From assembly GCA_949031345.1 (NCBI GenBank), contig CARNVA010000017.1, forward strand, positions 1-27,560: DNA of 27,560 nt, written 5' to 3'. Position numbers and translations under genes: made by a program. Below are positions 1 to 7,608 of the stretch, piece by piece. Each line of letters begins with the position of its first letter. The first letter of the stretch is position 1. The stretch comes from an uncultured Eubacteriales bacterium. Lineage in GTDB: Bacteria; Bacillota; Clostridia; Christensenellales; UBA1242. The notes under the pieces were generated by a model, which was not told the origin of the DNA, searched no databases, and saw only the letters and a list, made by a program, of their open reading frames with translations.

Positions 1-98
1 GGGGTTATTTAGTTTTTATGTTCAAATTGTGTTTTATTTTTCCAACATTTTTTAGATTATGAGCAAGTGGCATTATAATTTAAAATTTATTTTAACAA

Positions 99-127
99 TT
101 GACATATTAGGATAAAATAGTTATACT
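99..127 (+). promoter_or_regulatory. Promoter of the PHP-whiA-dnaE operon
   Basis: TTGACA (99-104) and TATACT (122-127) are separated by exactly 17 bases, a near-perfect vegetative sigma factor promoter. Transcription would start near 134, giving a leader of about 230 bases before the PHP gene. The leader contains the structured element at 179-272. The start point is inferred from promoter geometry only. Confidence 0.8.
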
Positions 128-178
128 TGAAAATGAGAGTAAACATGAAAAAGTGAGAGTGAAAGGGTTTGTAGATTG

Positions 179-272
179 CAGCCCCAAGGAAGCAAAATTT
201 TAAGCTACTGCTTAAAATTTGAATTGCGAAGGCAATTTGTTTGGCAAGGCCAAACGCTTCCTTGGGGGGCTG
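179..272 (+). promoter_or_regulatory. Multi-branched structured leader element
   Basis: A long closing stem pairs 179-193 with 256-272; all 15 bases of the left arm pair, with two extra G in the run of six on the right arm. Inside it sit three separate perfect hairpins: 195-205/210-220 (11 bp, loop TACT), 222-227/232-237 (6 bp, loop GAAG) and 240-245/249-254 (6 bp, loop AAG). Almost every base is paired, giving a four-way junction. It lies in the transcribed leader of the PHP-whiA-dnaE operon. It does not match any riboswitch consensus I know. It may be a cis-regulatory RNA, a processed small RNA or an inserted palindromic repeat. The structure is seen in the sequence; the function is unknown. 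Confidence 0.6.
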
Positions 273-367
273 ATTAAAGCACCGGCCGCATTTTTTCAAA
301 AAAAGATTTATTTTTGGCAATAATAAAAAATAGGGTTTATTATATCAAGCAGTTAAACGGAGGACTT

Positions 368-1129
368 ATGATTTTATACGGAGATTATCATACTCACACA
401 AAATATTCAAGAAAAAAGCATGGAAAAGGAAGCATACTTGAAAACGCCTCTGTTGCACTGAATAAAGGGCTTAAGCAGATTGCAATTACAGACCATGGTT
501 TTAATCACAGATGTTTTGGCGTGCGCAGAAAAGACATTCCAGAAGTGAAAGATGATATTTTAAATGCGAAGGAGGTGACAGGGGTTGACATTCTTCTTGG
601 CGTTGAGGCAAATCTTATTTCGCAGATGGGTGACATCGACATTAAAGAAAGTGACTTTGAGTTTTTAGATATTCTTCTTATGGGGCACCATAAGCTTGTC
701 AAGATGTCAACTTTTGATGACGAAATGAATTTATTTTTAGCAAATATGTTTGGCTCGCCTTATGCACCAAGCAAAGACCGTTTAAATCGCAATACAACAG
801 CTTTTTTAAGAGCGCTTGATAAATATCCAATTGATATAATCACTCATCTTAATTATGGTTTTCCAACTGATACATTAGCGGTAGCACGCCTTGCAAAAGA
901 GAAAGGTTGTTTGATTGAGCTTAACGGCAAAAGAATAAATTTTACTGATAAAGAAATTATTACAATGGCAGAGGAAGGTGTGAAATTTATTGTAAATTCT
1001 GACGCGCATAGTCCAGATAGAGTTGGTGAGTGCAATAATGCATTCAATACTATTTTCAGACTTGACCTTCCATTGTCACAAATTGTCAATATAGACAAAC
1101 TTCCAAAATTTGCAGCAAAAAGGGGATAA
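368..1129 (+). CDS. PHP-domain phosphoesterase
   Basis: A 253-residue metal-dependent phosphoesterase of the PHP superfamily, the fold shared by histidinol phosphatase, YcdX-type phosphatases and the N-terminus of DnaE. Metal-ligand motifs appear in the usual order: HTH at 8-10, TDHG at 41-44, Glu80 in GVEAN, GHH at 106-108, His160 in THLN and SDAH at 211-214. All the usual ligands seem present, so an active enzyme is likely; the substrate cannot be read. The start is ATG 368 behind GGAGG (359-363). An upstream in-frame TTG at 314 lacks such a site and adds residues outside the domain. It is the first gene of the operon, and its stop lies 4 bases before the whiA start. PHP proteins of this kind are known next to whiA and dnaE in clostridia. 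Cytoplasmic; no signal peptide. Confidence 0.85.
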   Translation: MILYGDYHTHTKYSRKKHGKGSILENASVALNKGLKQIAITDHGFNHRCFGVRRKDIPEVKDDILNAKEVTGVDILLGVEANLISQMGDIDIKESDFEFLDILLMGHHKLVKMSTFDDEMNLFLANMFGSPYAPSKDRLNRNTTAFLRALDKYPIDIITHLNYGFPTDTLAVARLAKEKGCLIELNGKRINFTDKEIITMAEEGVKFIVNSDAHSPDRVGECNNAFNTIFRLDLPLSQIVNIDKLPKFAAKRG

Positions 1130-1133
1130 TATT

Positions 1134-2099
1134 TTGAGCTTTGCAAAAGATAGTAAACTTGAAATTATTGAGGAAAAGATTGAGGACGCAGATTGTGCTC
1201 AAGCTTTTATTTCTGGACTTTTGCATGCCTCAGGCACAATTACAAGAAATAATGAGGCAATGTTTGTTGATATCGTGACCGATTTTAAAGAAATCTTCGA
1301 CTTTTTGAATTTGCTGGTTGAACATCTTTATGGTGAAAAACTTTCACTTGAGATTTCTGATGATCACATAATAAACAAAACCACCTATTATCGGTTAAGG
1401 TTTCCTCAACAAATTTCCACTCAAGTATTGAAGGATACCTCGCTTTTAAGCAGCAACGGAGAGTTTAACCTAGGCGGAGAAATAGACCCAAATATAATCG
1501 CTGATGAGTCAACCAAGATTGCTTTTTTAAAGGGGGCTTATGTAGGCTGTGCCACATCAAGCATAAAGCTCAGTGAGCTGGGCTCACGAAATCCTACAAC
1601 TGGTTATCATGTTGAGTTTGCCTCTCATCGCGAAAGCTTTTTAGAGGGAATTAGCGCCGTTTTAAAGGACTTTAACATTACAAGCCGAATAGCAACAAGG
1701 AAGAAGGTGTTTGTGCTTTATATCAAAGATAGCGAGTCAATTAAAGACTTGCTTGCTCTGCTAGGGGCGACTCAATGCGTGCTTGACCTTTCTGATGAGA
1801 TGGCAAAGCGTGATCTTAGAAATACAGTTAATAGGCAGGTCAATTGCATAAATGCGAATATAAACAAGACGGTTGAGGCAAGCATGAAGCAAATTAGTGC
1901 CATCAATCTTATAAACAGCGAGATTGGACTTGAAAGCCTTCCTGATGACTTGCAAGAGGTGGCTGTGCTTAGACTTGCAAATCCGCAAGAGAGCATGGAA
2001 GAGCTTTTGAAGTTGTCAACGATAAAGCTTACAAAAAGCGGTCTCAATCACAGATTTAGAAGAATTTTGAAAATTGCAGAGACGCTGAAAGATAAATAG
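1134..2099 (+). CDS. whiA: Sporulation/cell-division regulator WhiA
   Basis: WhiA (321 residues) is a DNA-binding protein of Gram-positive bacteria. It controls sporulation septation in Streptomyces and affects cell division and chromosome segregation in Bacillus. The N-terminal WhiA domain covers about residues 18-85. A degenerate LAGLIDADG homing-endonuclease-like domain follows at about 110-210 (AFLKGAYVG, LYIKDSESIKDLL). The C-terminal helix-turn-helix domain runs from about 225 to the end, with the hallmark strings RNTVNRQVNC and LTKSGLNHRFRRI. The start is taken as TTG 1134 because the protein then begins MSFA, as WhiA proteins do, and AGGGG lies 8 bases upstream. The frame is also open from TTG 1110. 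It is co-transcribed with the PHP gene and dnaE. The rapZ and yvcK genes that often precede whiA are not between PHP and whiA here. Confidence 0.92.
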   Translation: MSFAKDSKLEIIEEKIEDADCAQAFISGLLHASGTITRNNEAMFVDIVTDFKEIFDFLNLLVEHLYGEKLSLEISDDHIINKTTYYRLRFPQQISTQVLKDTSLLSSNGEFNLGGEIDPNIIADESTKIAFLKGAYVGCATSSIKLSELGSRNPTTGYHVEFASHRESFLEGISAVLKDFNITSRIATRKKVFVLYIKDSESIKDLLALLGATQCVLDLSDEMAKRDLRNTVNRQVNCINANINKTVEASMKQISAINLINSEIGLESLPDDLQEVAVLRLANPQESMEELLKLSTIKLTKSGLNHRFRRILKIAETLKDK

Positions 2100-2107
2100 G
2101 GGGAGAA

Positions 2108-5100
2108 ATGAAAGAATTTGTTCACTTGCATGTGCATACAGAGTTTAGTTTACTTGACGGTCTTGCAAGAATTGACAAACTTATAAAGATTGTTAAAGAA
2201 AGGGGCTGGAAATCTATTGCCATAACCGACCACGGTTGTATGTATGGTGTGATAAAGTTTTTTGAAGCTTGTGTTCAAAATGGAATTAAACCAATTGTGG
2301 GTGAGGAGTTTTATATTTGTCATGATATGAAATCAAGGTCAAATAGAACAGATACTGGTCACCTTATTTTGCTTGCAAAAAACAATGTTGGCTATCAAAA
2401 TCTGTTGAAATTGTCTTCCTATGCCTATCTTGACGGAATGTATTATAAGCCAAGAATAGATTATGAGCTTCTTGAAAAGCATAGTGAAGGTCTTGTCTGT
2501 CTTTCTGCCTGCCTTGCTGGACATATTCCTCAAGCAATAATGAAGAGGCAATATGATGAAGCTGACAGGCTTGCACTTTGGTTTAAAAACCTTTTTGGTG
2601 ATGATTTCTATCTTGAAATTCAAGATCATGGCATCCCTGAAGAAAAAGAGGTGCTGGTTAAACTGACAGAAATGAGTGAAAGATTGGGCATACCACTTGT
2701 GGCCACCAACGATGTTCATTATTTAAATAAAGAAGACAGCGAACTTCAAGATGTTTTGATGTGTGTTCAAATGGGTAAGACCATTGATGACCCAGACAGA
2801 ATGAAATTTGACACAAATGAGTTTTATCTTAAAACCTATGAAGAAATGGAAGAAGCGCTTCCTGGCTATACTGAAGCTCTTGAGCGTACAAAAGAAATTT
2901 CTGATAAGTGCAATGTTTATATAAAAACCAAGTCGCTTAGAGAGTCTGCAGAGGCAGGAAATCAAAATATACCTGATGAAGATAAACTTGGCGCGACTGA
3001 CAACTTCATTCCAAAATATATACCTGACACAGGTGAGAAGCCTTTCGAGTTTCTTTCAAGACTGGCTTGGGAAGGTCTTGCAAGAAACTATGATAATAAA
3101 GCCCCAAAAGAATATGAAGAAAGACTTGAAATGGAGCTTAACACCATCAACAAGCTTGGTTATGTTGAATATTTCTTGATTGTGTGGGATTATATCAACT
3201 ATGCTCGTGAAAATGATATTCCTGTTGGGCCAGGAAGAGGCTCTGGTGCGGGCAGTTTGGTTGCTTACACAACAGGAATTACTCAAGTTGACCCAATGCG
3301 ATATGACCTCTTCTTTGACAGATTTATCAATCCAGAGCGTGTTTCTATGCCTGACTTTGATGTTGACTTCTGCATGGATAGACGAGGTGAGGTGATTGAA
3401 TACGCCAAACGCCGTTATGGCTCTGACCATGTATCCAACATTGTTACTTTTGGAAATATGCAGGCAAAAAACGCCATTAAAGATGTCGCAAGAGTGTTGC
3501 GTTTTCCATATTCTGAAGTGGATAAAATCACCAAAGAAATTCCTGGAAAGCCTACTCACAAACCACCAGTTTTGCAATATTACTTTGGCACTACGGGCAA
3601 GGAAGAGGATGAAAAATACATAATTCCAGAGCTTCGTCAAATGTATGAGGAAGATGAACAAATCAAAAAGATTGTTGATATGGCAATCAAACTTGAGGGC
3701 GTTCCAAGAAATATCTCCATGCATGCAGCCGGCGTATTGATTGCGCCAGACCCCGTTTTTGAACATGTTCCAATGGCAAAAAGCGGTGATGATGAAATTA
3801 CACAGTTTGATATGACCGAGCTTGAACACTTAGGCCTGTTAAAGATGGACTTCTTGGGGCTGAGAACGCTTACAGATATTCACAAGGCAATCAAGTATGT
3901 TAAAGAAGACCACGGCGTTGATATAGACTTTACTAAGATGAGCTATGACGACCCAGAAGTGTTTAAGATGATAAGCTCTGGTCGCACAGAAGCCGTTTTC
4001 CAGCTTGAAAGTGGCGGTATGAAGAAGTTTATGAAGGATCTTCAGCCGACCTGTCTAGAAGATATTATTGCGGGTATATCGTTGTATCGTCCAGGGCCAA
4101 TGGACTTTATTCCAAAGTTTATTAAAGGAAAGAAAAACCCTGAAAATATTGAGTATGAAGATCCTTGTTTGGTGCCAATTTTAAGCATGTCCTATGGTTG
4201 TATTGTTTATCAAGAGCAGGTTATGAAAATCTTTCAAGTTATGGCAGGTTTCAGTTTGGGCGGAGCGGATAATGTTCGTCGTATTATGAGTAAGAAAAAA
4301 CCTGAAAAACTTCCACCTGAAAAGAAGAAGTTTATCTATGGTTGGGAAGACCCAGATGGCAGACTAAAACCAATTCCTGGTGCTTTGGCACTTGGCCACG
4401 ACGCCGAGGTTTCAGAACGCGTGTTCGAACAAATGGCGAAATTTGCAGGTTATGCGTTTAATAAATCACACGCTGCTGCCTATGCTTATGTATCCTATCA
4501 AACAGGCTATTTAAAAGCACATTATGAAGTTGAATATCTTACAGCGGTGCTTAACAACCGAATTACCAATGCCGACCTAGTAAAGAAATATACAAACTAT
4601 GCAAGAGTGGAAGGTTTCACAATTTATCCACCTGATATCAACAAGTCTATTACAGAATTTAAAGTTGAAAAAGGAAATATCCGCTTTGGACTTGGTGCCT
4701 TAAAGCATGTCGGAACAGCACTTATTGATAATATAGTTGAAGAGCGCAACAGTGGTGGAGAATTTACAAGCTTTGAAGACTTTGTGCGAAGAGTCACTGC
4801 TTCGTCGCTTAACAAAAAGTCAATGGAAGCGCTTGTGCTGAGTGGCGCGTTTGACTGTTTTGGTCATCCACGCTCACAACTTATGGAGGTTTTCCCTAAG
4901 TTTATGGAGCTTGTAAGTGCTGACCGTAAGGCAAAGGCAATGGGGCAATATTCTTTCTTTGACTCCTTCCAAGAAGAGACAGAAGCAGTAAATAAAATTG
5001 ATTATCCAAATATCAAAGAATACAATAAAGACACAATTTTGAAATTTGAAAAAGAGTTTGTTGGAATTTATCTTTCAGGTCATCCACTTGATGACTATTT

Positions 5101-5773
5101 AGATAAATATGAAAAATTCAATTTCACATCTGACATGATTCCAGAAACCGCTGCAAATGATATGGCAGGTGGCGAGGATGAAGAGGGCATGGAAGGTGGC
5201 AGCGGTGTATATTCAGTTGAGTCAGAAGATAATTCTGATGAAGATGAGCAGGTGCCTGCAGAAGATGACAACTTTGTCAAAGATGGCCAGCAGGTTATAG
5301 GTGGCGGCATTATAAAAGCCATCAAGAAGATTATGACAAAAACTGGCAATATGGCTTTCATCACAGTTGAAGATTTATATGGCACTTTTGAAGTTATGCT
5401 GTTCAGCAAGCTTTATGGCAAATATAAAGATGTTGTGGTTGAAGACGGACTTGTTACTGTTAAAGGAAAGATTTCTATTCGTGATGGAAAAACACCTTGC
5501 GTTCTCGCAGAAGCAATCATTCCTTGGGAGAAAAATGAAGAGACAGAGGTGCAAGTTGTAAAGAAGATATATTTAAGGTTTAATACCAAAGATATAGACA
5601 TATATGGCAATGTCAAGAGAATTGCCGCAAGTTATCCAGGCGAGAGCCAGGTTATTATCAAATGCCTTGCAAGCGGAAATGTATTTTCTTTCAATGCAAA
5701 AGTTGAAATCAACAACTATCTTGAGAATGAGCTTATAGGTCTCCTAGGCGAGGCGAATGTGGTAATTAAGTAA
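2108..5773 (+). CDS. dnaE: DNA polymerase III subunit alpha
   Basis: Replicative C-family DNA polymerase DnaE (1221 residues), the catalytic subunit that extends DNA at the fork. The N-terminal PHP domain keeps its metal ligands (His8, His10, Asp17, His42, Glu67, His85 and NDVH). The polymerase core has PGRGSGAGS. Catalytic aspartates are Asp416 and Asp418 in PDFDVDF and Asp581 in KMDFLGL. The fingers region and a helix-hairpin-helix part follow. An OB fold occupies about 1062-1135, and a C-terminal tail of the clostridial type ends LLGEANVVIK. A very acidic, Gly/Ser-rich insert lies at about 1015-1060, between the helix-hairpin-helix part and the OB fold; it looks like a flexible linker. ATG 2108 has GGGGGAG just upstream, 8 bases after the whiA stop, so it is the last operon gene. 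A hairpin terminator follows. Confidence 0.97.
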   Translation: MKEFVHLHVHTEFSLLDGLARIDKLIKIVKERGWKSIAITDHGCMYGVIKFFEACVQNGIKPIVGEEFYICHDMKSRSNRTDTGHLILLAKNNVGYQNLLKLSSYAYLDGMYYKPRIDYELLEKHSEGLVCLSACLAGHIPQAIMKRQYDEADRLALWFKNLFGDDFYLEIQDHGIPEEKEVLVKLTEMSERLGIPLVATNDVHYLNKEDSELQDVLMCVQMGKTIDDPDRMKFDTNEFYLKTYEEMEEALPGYTEALERTKEISDKCNVYIKTKSLRESAEAGNQNIPDEDKLGATDNFIPKYIPDTGEKPFEFLSRLAWEGLARNYDNKAPKEYEERLEMELNTINKLGYVEYFLIVWDYINYARENDIPVGPGRGSGAGSLVAYTTGITQVDPMRYDLFFDRFINPERVSMPDFDVDFCMDRRGEVIEYAKRRYGSDHVSNIVTFGNMQAKNAIKDVARVLRFPYSEVDKITKEIPGKPTHKPPVLQYYFGTTGKEEDEKYIIPELRQMYEEDEQIKKIVDMAIKLEGVPRNISMHAAGVLIAPDPVFEHVPMAKSGDDEITQFDMTELEHLGLLKMDFLGLRTLTDIHKAIKYVKEDHGVDIDFTKMSYDDPEVFKMISSGRTEAVFQLESGGMKKFMKDLQPTCLEDIIAGISLYRPGPMDFIPKFIKGKKNPENIEYEDPCLVPILSMSYGCIVYQEQVMKIFQVMAGFSLGGADNVRRIMSKKKPEKLPPEKKKFIYGWEDPDGRLKPIPGALALGHDAEVSERVFEQMAKFAGYAFNKSHAAAYAYVSYQTGYLKAHYEVEYLTAVLNNRITNADLVKKYTNYARVEGFTIYPPDINKSITEFKVEKGNIRFGLGALKHVGTALIDNIVEERNSGGEFTSFEDFVRRVTASSLNKKSMEALVLSGAFDCFGHPRSQLMEVFPKFMELVSADRKAKAMGQYSFFDSFQEETEAVNKIDYPNIKEYNKDTILKFEKEFVGIYLSGHPLDDYLDKYEKFNFTSDMIPETAANDMAGGEDEEGMEGGSGVYSVESEDNSDEDEQVPAEDDNFVKDGQQVIGGGIIKAIKKIMTKTGNMAFITVEDLYGTFEVMLFSKLYGKYKDVVVEDGLVTVKGKISIRDGKTPCVLAEAIIPWEKNEETEVQVVKKIYLRFNTKDIDIYGNVKRIAASYPGESQVIIKCLASGNVFSFNAKVEINNYLENELIGLLGEANVVIK

Positions 5774-5852
5774 AATTTTCATAAAAATTGCATCTTTTTT
5801 AGCATTTTTTATCAATTTTTCGCCAATTTTAATTAAATTATTTTAAAATATT

Positions 5853-5886
5853 AAAAAATCTTTCTATTATAAAAGGAAGATTTTTT
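5853..5886 (+). terminator. Terminator after dnaE
   Basis: Arms 5853-5864 and 5875-5886 pair over 12 bp with one G-U and a 10-base loop. The right arm ends in six T followed by more T. A weaker AT-only inverted repeat (5783-5790/5813-5820) lies just after the dnaE stop. Confidence 0.7.
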
Positions 5887-5926
5887 ATTTTAGAAAATAA
5901 TAAATGCGCTTTCTAAAAGCTCAAAC

Positions 5927-5955
5927 TTGACGATGATAAGGCAATGTGTTATAAT
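5927..5955 (+). promoter_or_regulatory. Promoter of the 271-residue unknown gene
   Basis: TTGACG (5927-5932), a 17-base spacer and a perfect TATAAT (5950-5955). The predicted start near 5962 falls on the ribosome site AAGGAG (5962-5967). The transcript would have only about 13 leader bases. Confidence 0.8.
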
Positions 5956-5974
5956 AAAATTAAGGAGCTTTAAT

Positions 5975-6790
5975 ATGAATGATTTTAGAAATTGTAAAAA
6001 ATTTGTTGCTATTATAGATGAAGAAACATCACAAAACAGTGAAAAATCTTGGTTTTATATTGCTGATGTGGATACATGGAATGAAAGGCAGACTTGTCTA
6101 AAAGACGCACTTTATAATGAAAAGATTTATGAAGAAATCGAAGACCTCGGCTATGCTTGCCTTTTAGAAGAAGGAAATCATTTTTCGGTGGCAAGAAACT
6201 TGGATATGGTTGATGACTTAGCCGAACTTTTGAAAACACTTCCATATATTAAAGCCATTGATGGAAAAGAAGATTATGTTGACCCAAACGCTATGCCAAG
6301 CTTTGATGATTATCATAATCGGATTGTAAACATTGTTTTGAAATATAAAAGTTTGGCAAAAAATAGGGTGATTATAGATGATGTAATTGACCGATTTAAT
6401 GAAGATAAAGTGACTGTAAGTAAAGCGGTGTCTGAATTGAAAGATTTGGCAGAGTTTGGTTTTATAAGCCATGCACAAGAAAATAAAGTGCCAAATGAAC
6501 AAATATTTTATGACATTACTGATGAAATGACTGATGTGAAAAAATGTGAAGCTTTTATTGTGAAATATCTGTCAAGGAAAAAGGTTATTTATTGTCTGCC
6601 TAGAGGGGAAGATAGTGCAAGATTATTTGCTTTTGACAGCGTAAAAGCACTTGAAAACTTTAAAGTAAGCAATGAAGCATATCAAAAATTGCAACAAAGC
6701 CTTTATGGCAAACAAATTGAAGAAGACGAACAAGAGGATGAGTACGAAAACTTATTTTCAAAAGAGGATGATGAGATAGGTTTATTGTAA
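5975..6790 (+). CDS. Unrecognised acidic cytoplasmic protein
   Basis: A 271-residue protein that I do not recognise. ATG 5975 is preceded by AAGGAG with a 7-base gap. The longer frame from TTG 5927 would begin inside the -35 box and is rejected. There is no signal peptide or membrane segment. The first third is mixed alpha/beta (KKFVAIIDEE, SWFYIADVDTW). The middle, about residues 110-175, is helical and may be a winged-helix-like fold (NRVIIDDVIDRF, VSKAVSELKDL), which is inference from pattern only. The C-terminus, from about 245, is strongly acidic (EEDEQEDEYENLF). It is transcribed alone, with its own promoter and terminator, between dnaE and the tRNA operon. No catalytic motif is evident and no function is proposed. 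Confidence 0.75.
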   Translation: MNDFRNCKKFVAIIDEETSQNSEKSWFYIADVDTWNERQTCLKDALYNEKIYEEIEDLGYACLLEEGNHFSVARNLDMVDDLAELLKTLPYIKAIDGKEDYVDPNAMPSFDDYHNRIVNIVLKYKSLAKNRVIIDDVIDRFNEDKVTVSKAVSELKDLAEFGFISHAQENKVPNEQIFYDITDEMTDVKKCEAFIVKYLSRKKVIYCLPRGEDSARLFAFDSVKALENFKVSNEAYQKLQQSLYGKQIEEDEQEDEYENLFSKEDDEIGLL

Positions 6791-6797
6791 ATTATTA

Positions 6798-6827
6798 TTC
6801 ACTATGCAAAAACGCTTGCAGAGTGAA
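6798..6827 (+). other. Imperfect hairpin after the unknown gene
   Basis: TTCACT (6798-6803) pairs with AGTGAA (6822-6827), and TGCAA (6805-6809) pairs with TTGCA (6816-6820). They are separated by one A-G mismatch, with a 6-base loop. No T run follows, so it is not a terminator itself. It may protect the 3' end of the mRNA. Confidence 0.5.
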
Positions 6828-6840
6828 ATATAAACGATTT

Positions 6841-6869
6841 AAAAGGCTGTTTTTTAGCAGCTTTTTTTT
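6841..6869 (+). terminator. Terminator of the unknown gene
   Basis: Left arm 6841-6849 (AAAAGGCTG) pairs with the right arm starting CAGC at 6858, with one G-U pair, then a run of eight T. A typical Rho-independent terminator about 50 bases after the stop codon at 6790. Confidence 0.8.
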
Positions 6870-6967
6870 AAAAAATATTCAAACAAAACAAACTAGGATT
6901 TATTTAAATTGAATACTATATTTAGAATAATAAATAATTAAATAAGATAAAATCAGTATTATTTGAA

Positions 6968-7083
6968 ACTTGCTTGGGAGCAAAGGCGAATGGCCAAATT
7001 TCATAAAAAGAAATTTCGACCGGGACAAGTCACGGGGTCGATAGGCGGAAGCCTAGGCATGTCGAAGATATGCAAGTGCCGGG
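6968..7083 (+). ncRNA. Candidate structured RNA of unknown family
   Basis: This GC-richer island stands out from the AT-rich flanks and is a chain of hairpins: 6985-6987/6993-6995, 6996-7002/7010-7016 (7 bp), an interrupted stem within 7018-7040 (CGACC...GGTCG), 7043-7046/7051-7054 (AGGC-GGAA-GCCT) and 7057-7063/7067-7073 (one G-U). ACTTGC at 6968 could close with GCAAGT at 7072, competing with the last hairpin. The terminator hairpin at 7090-7116 has a T run in this direction, so a plus-strand RNA of about 150 bases is possible. No convincing promoter is seen upstream and no known RNA motif (SRP, tmRNA, 6S, riboswitch) was recognised. It has no coding frame. Confidence 0.4.
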
Positions 7084-7088
7084 TAAAT

Positions 7089-7116
7089 AAAAAACATCAG
7101 AAGAACTGATGTTTTT
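7089..7116 (-). terminator. Terminator of the tRNA operon (bidirectional)
   Basis: A perfect 11-bp stem (7090-7100/7106-7116) with a 5-base loop. On the minus strand six T follow; on the plus strand five T close the stem. Its outermost base is the A of the tRNA-Lys CCA end, so terminator and tRNA abut directly. It may also end a plus-strand RNA coming from 6968. Confidence 0.85.
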
Positions 7117-7191
7117 GGTGGCTTACCCGGGACTCGAACCCGGGACCCCTTGATTAAAAGTCAAGTGCTCTACCGACTGAGCTAGTAAACC
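7116..7191 (-). tRNA. tRNA-Lys(TTT)
   Basis: A 76-base cloverleaf with encoded CCA. The anticodon loop is CTTTTAA, giving TTT for lysine AAA/AAG. The acceptor stem GGTTTAC/GTAAGCC has one G-U pair, and the T loop TTCGAGT is normal. It is the last gene of the six-tRNA operon. Confidence 0.97.
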
Positions 7192-7205
7192 AAAGAAGAG
7201 TTTTC

Positions 7206-7237
7206 AAAACTTTAAGACATTTCATCTTTAAAGTTTT
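7206..7237 (-). other. Spacer hairpin between tRNA-Gln and tRNA-Lys
   Basis: AAAACTTTAA (7206-7215) and TTAAAGTTTT (7228-7237) form a perfect 10-bp stem with a 12-base loop in the longest spacer of the operon. On the transcribed minus strand only four T follow the stem base, so it could be a weak attenuator or a processing signal that sets the yield of tRNA-Lys. Confidence 0.5.
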
Positions 7238-7238
7238 A

Positions 7239-7313
7239 TGGCTGGGGTGGCAGGATTTGAACCTACGCATGCAAGAATCAAAATCTTGTGCCTTACCGCT
7301 TGGCGACACCCCA
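7239..7313 (-). tRNA. tRNA-Gln(TTG)
   Basis: A 75-base tRNA with encoded CCA. The anticodon loop TTTTGAT gives TTG, reading CAA. The acceptor arm TGGGGTG pairs with CACCCCA, as is typical of tRNA-Gln. The T arm contains one G-U pair. Confidence 0.97.
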
Positions 7314-7340
7314 ATATTAAGCCAATTCCCAGTCCCTTTA

Positions 7341-7416
7341 TGGCTGGGGTGGAAGGATTCGAACCTTCGCAATGTTGGAATCAGAATCCAATGCCTTACC
7401 ACTTGGCGACACCCCA
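7341..7416 (-). tRNA. tRNA-Gln(CTG)
   Basis: A 76-base tRNA with encoded CCA. The anticodon loop TTCTGAT gives CTG, reading CAG. Its acceptor and D arms are nearly identical to the adjacent tRNA-Gln(TTG), so the pair probably arose by tandem duplication followed by anticodon change. Confidence 0.96.
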
Positions 7417-7432
7417 ATAGAAAAGGTAAATA

Positions 7433-7509
7433 TGGGGTGATCTAAGGGGGTCGAACCCTTGACCTCCAGAGCCACAATCTGGCGTTCTGCCAACTGAACT
7501 AAGACCACC
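7433..7509 (-). tRNA. tRNA-His(GTG)
   Basis: A 77-base tRNA counting the encoded extra 5' G (position -1, base 7509), which faces C73 as expected for histidine tRNAs. The anticodon loop TTGTGGC gives GTG. CCA is encoded. Confidence 0.97.
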
Positions 7510-7527
7510 ATATAAGAGAATTGGTTG

Positions 7528-7604
<77 letters not shown>

Positions 7605-7608
7605 GGAA

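Noticed and set aside
1..62. Two short plus-strand frames entering from the left edge and ending at 55 and 62
   Set aside because: Only 17-19 hydrophobic codons in AT-rich DNA; a tail of an upstream gene cannot be told from chance.
179..272. SRP (4.5S) RNA, because of the strings GCAGCC and GGAAGC
   Set aside because: SRP RNA is one long hairpin with a conserved GGAA-capped domain IV; here the element is a multi-branched junction and the motif order is wrong.
174..275. Target-site duplication GATT flanking the structured element
   Set aside because: Four bases, partly overlapping the stem; too short to support a transposition event.
87..320. Minus-strand 77-codon frame
   Set aside because: It runs across the structured leader and the promoter, has no ribosome site, and its composition follows the hairpins.
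3056..3829. Long minus-strand frame (257 codons) inside dnaE
   Set aside because: Antisense shadow of a strongly coding region; Cys/Trp/His-rich with no domain or start site.
6968..7083. Known riboswitch or ribozyme (c-di-GMP, FMN, guanidine, hammerhead, twister)
   Set aside because: Compared with the remembered consensus cores; none of the invariant strings occurs in the right order, and no gene follows on the same strand.
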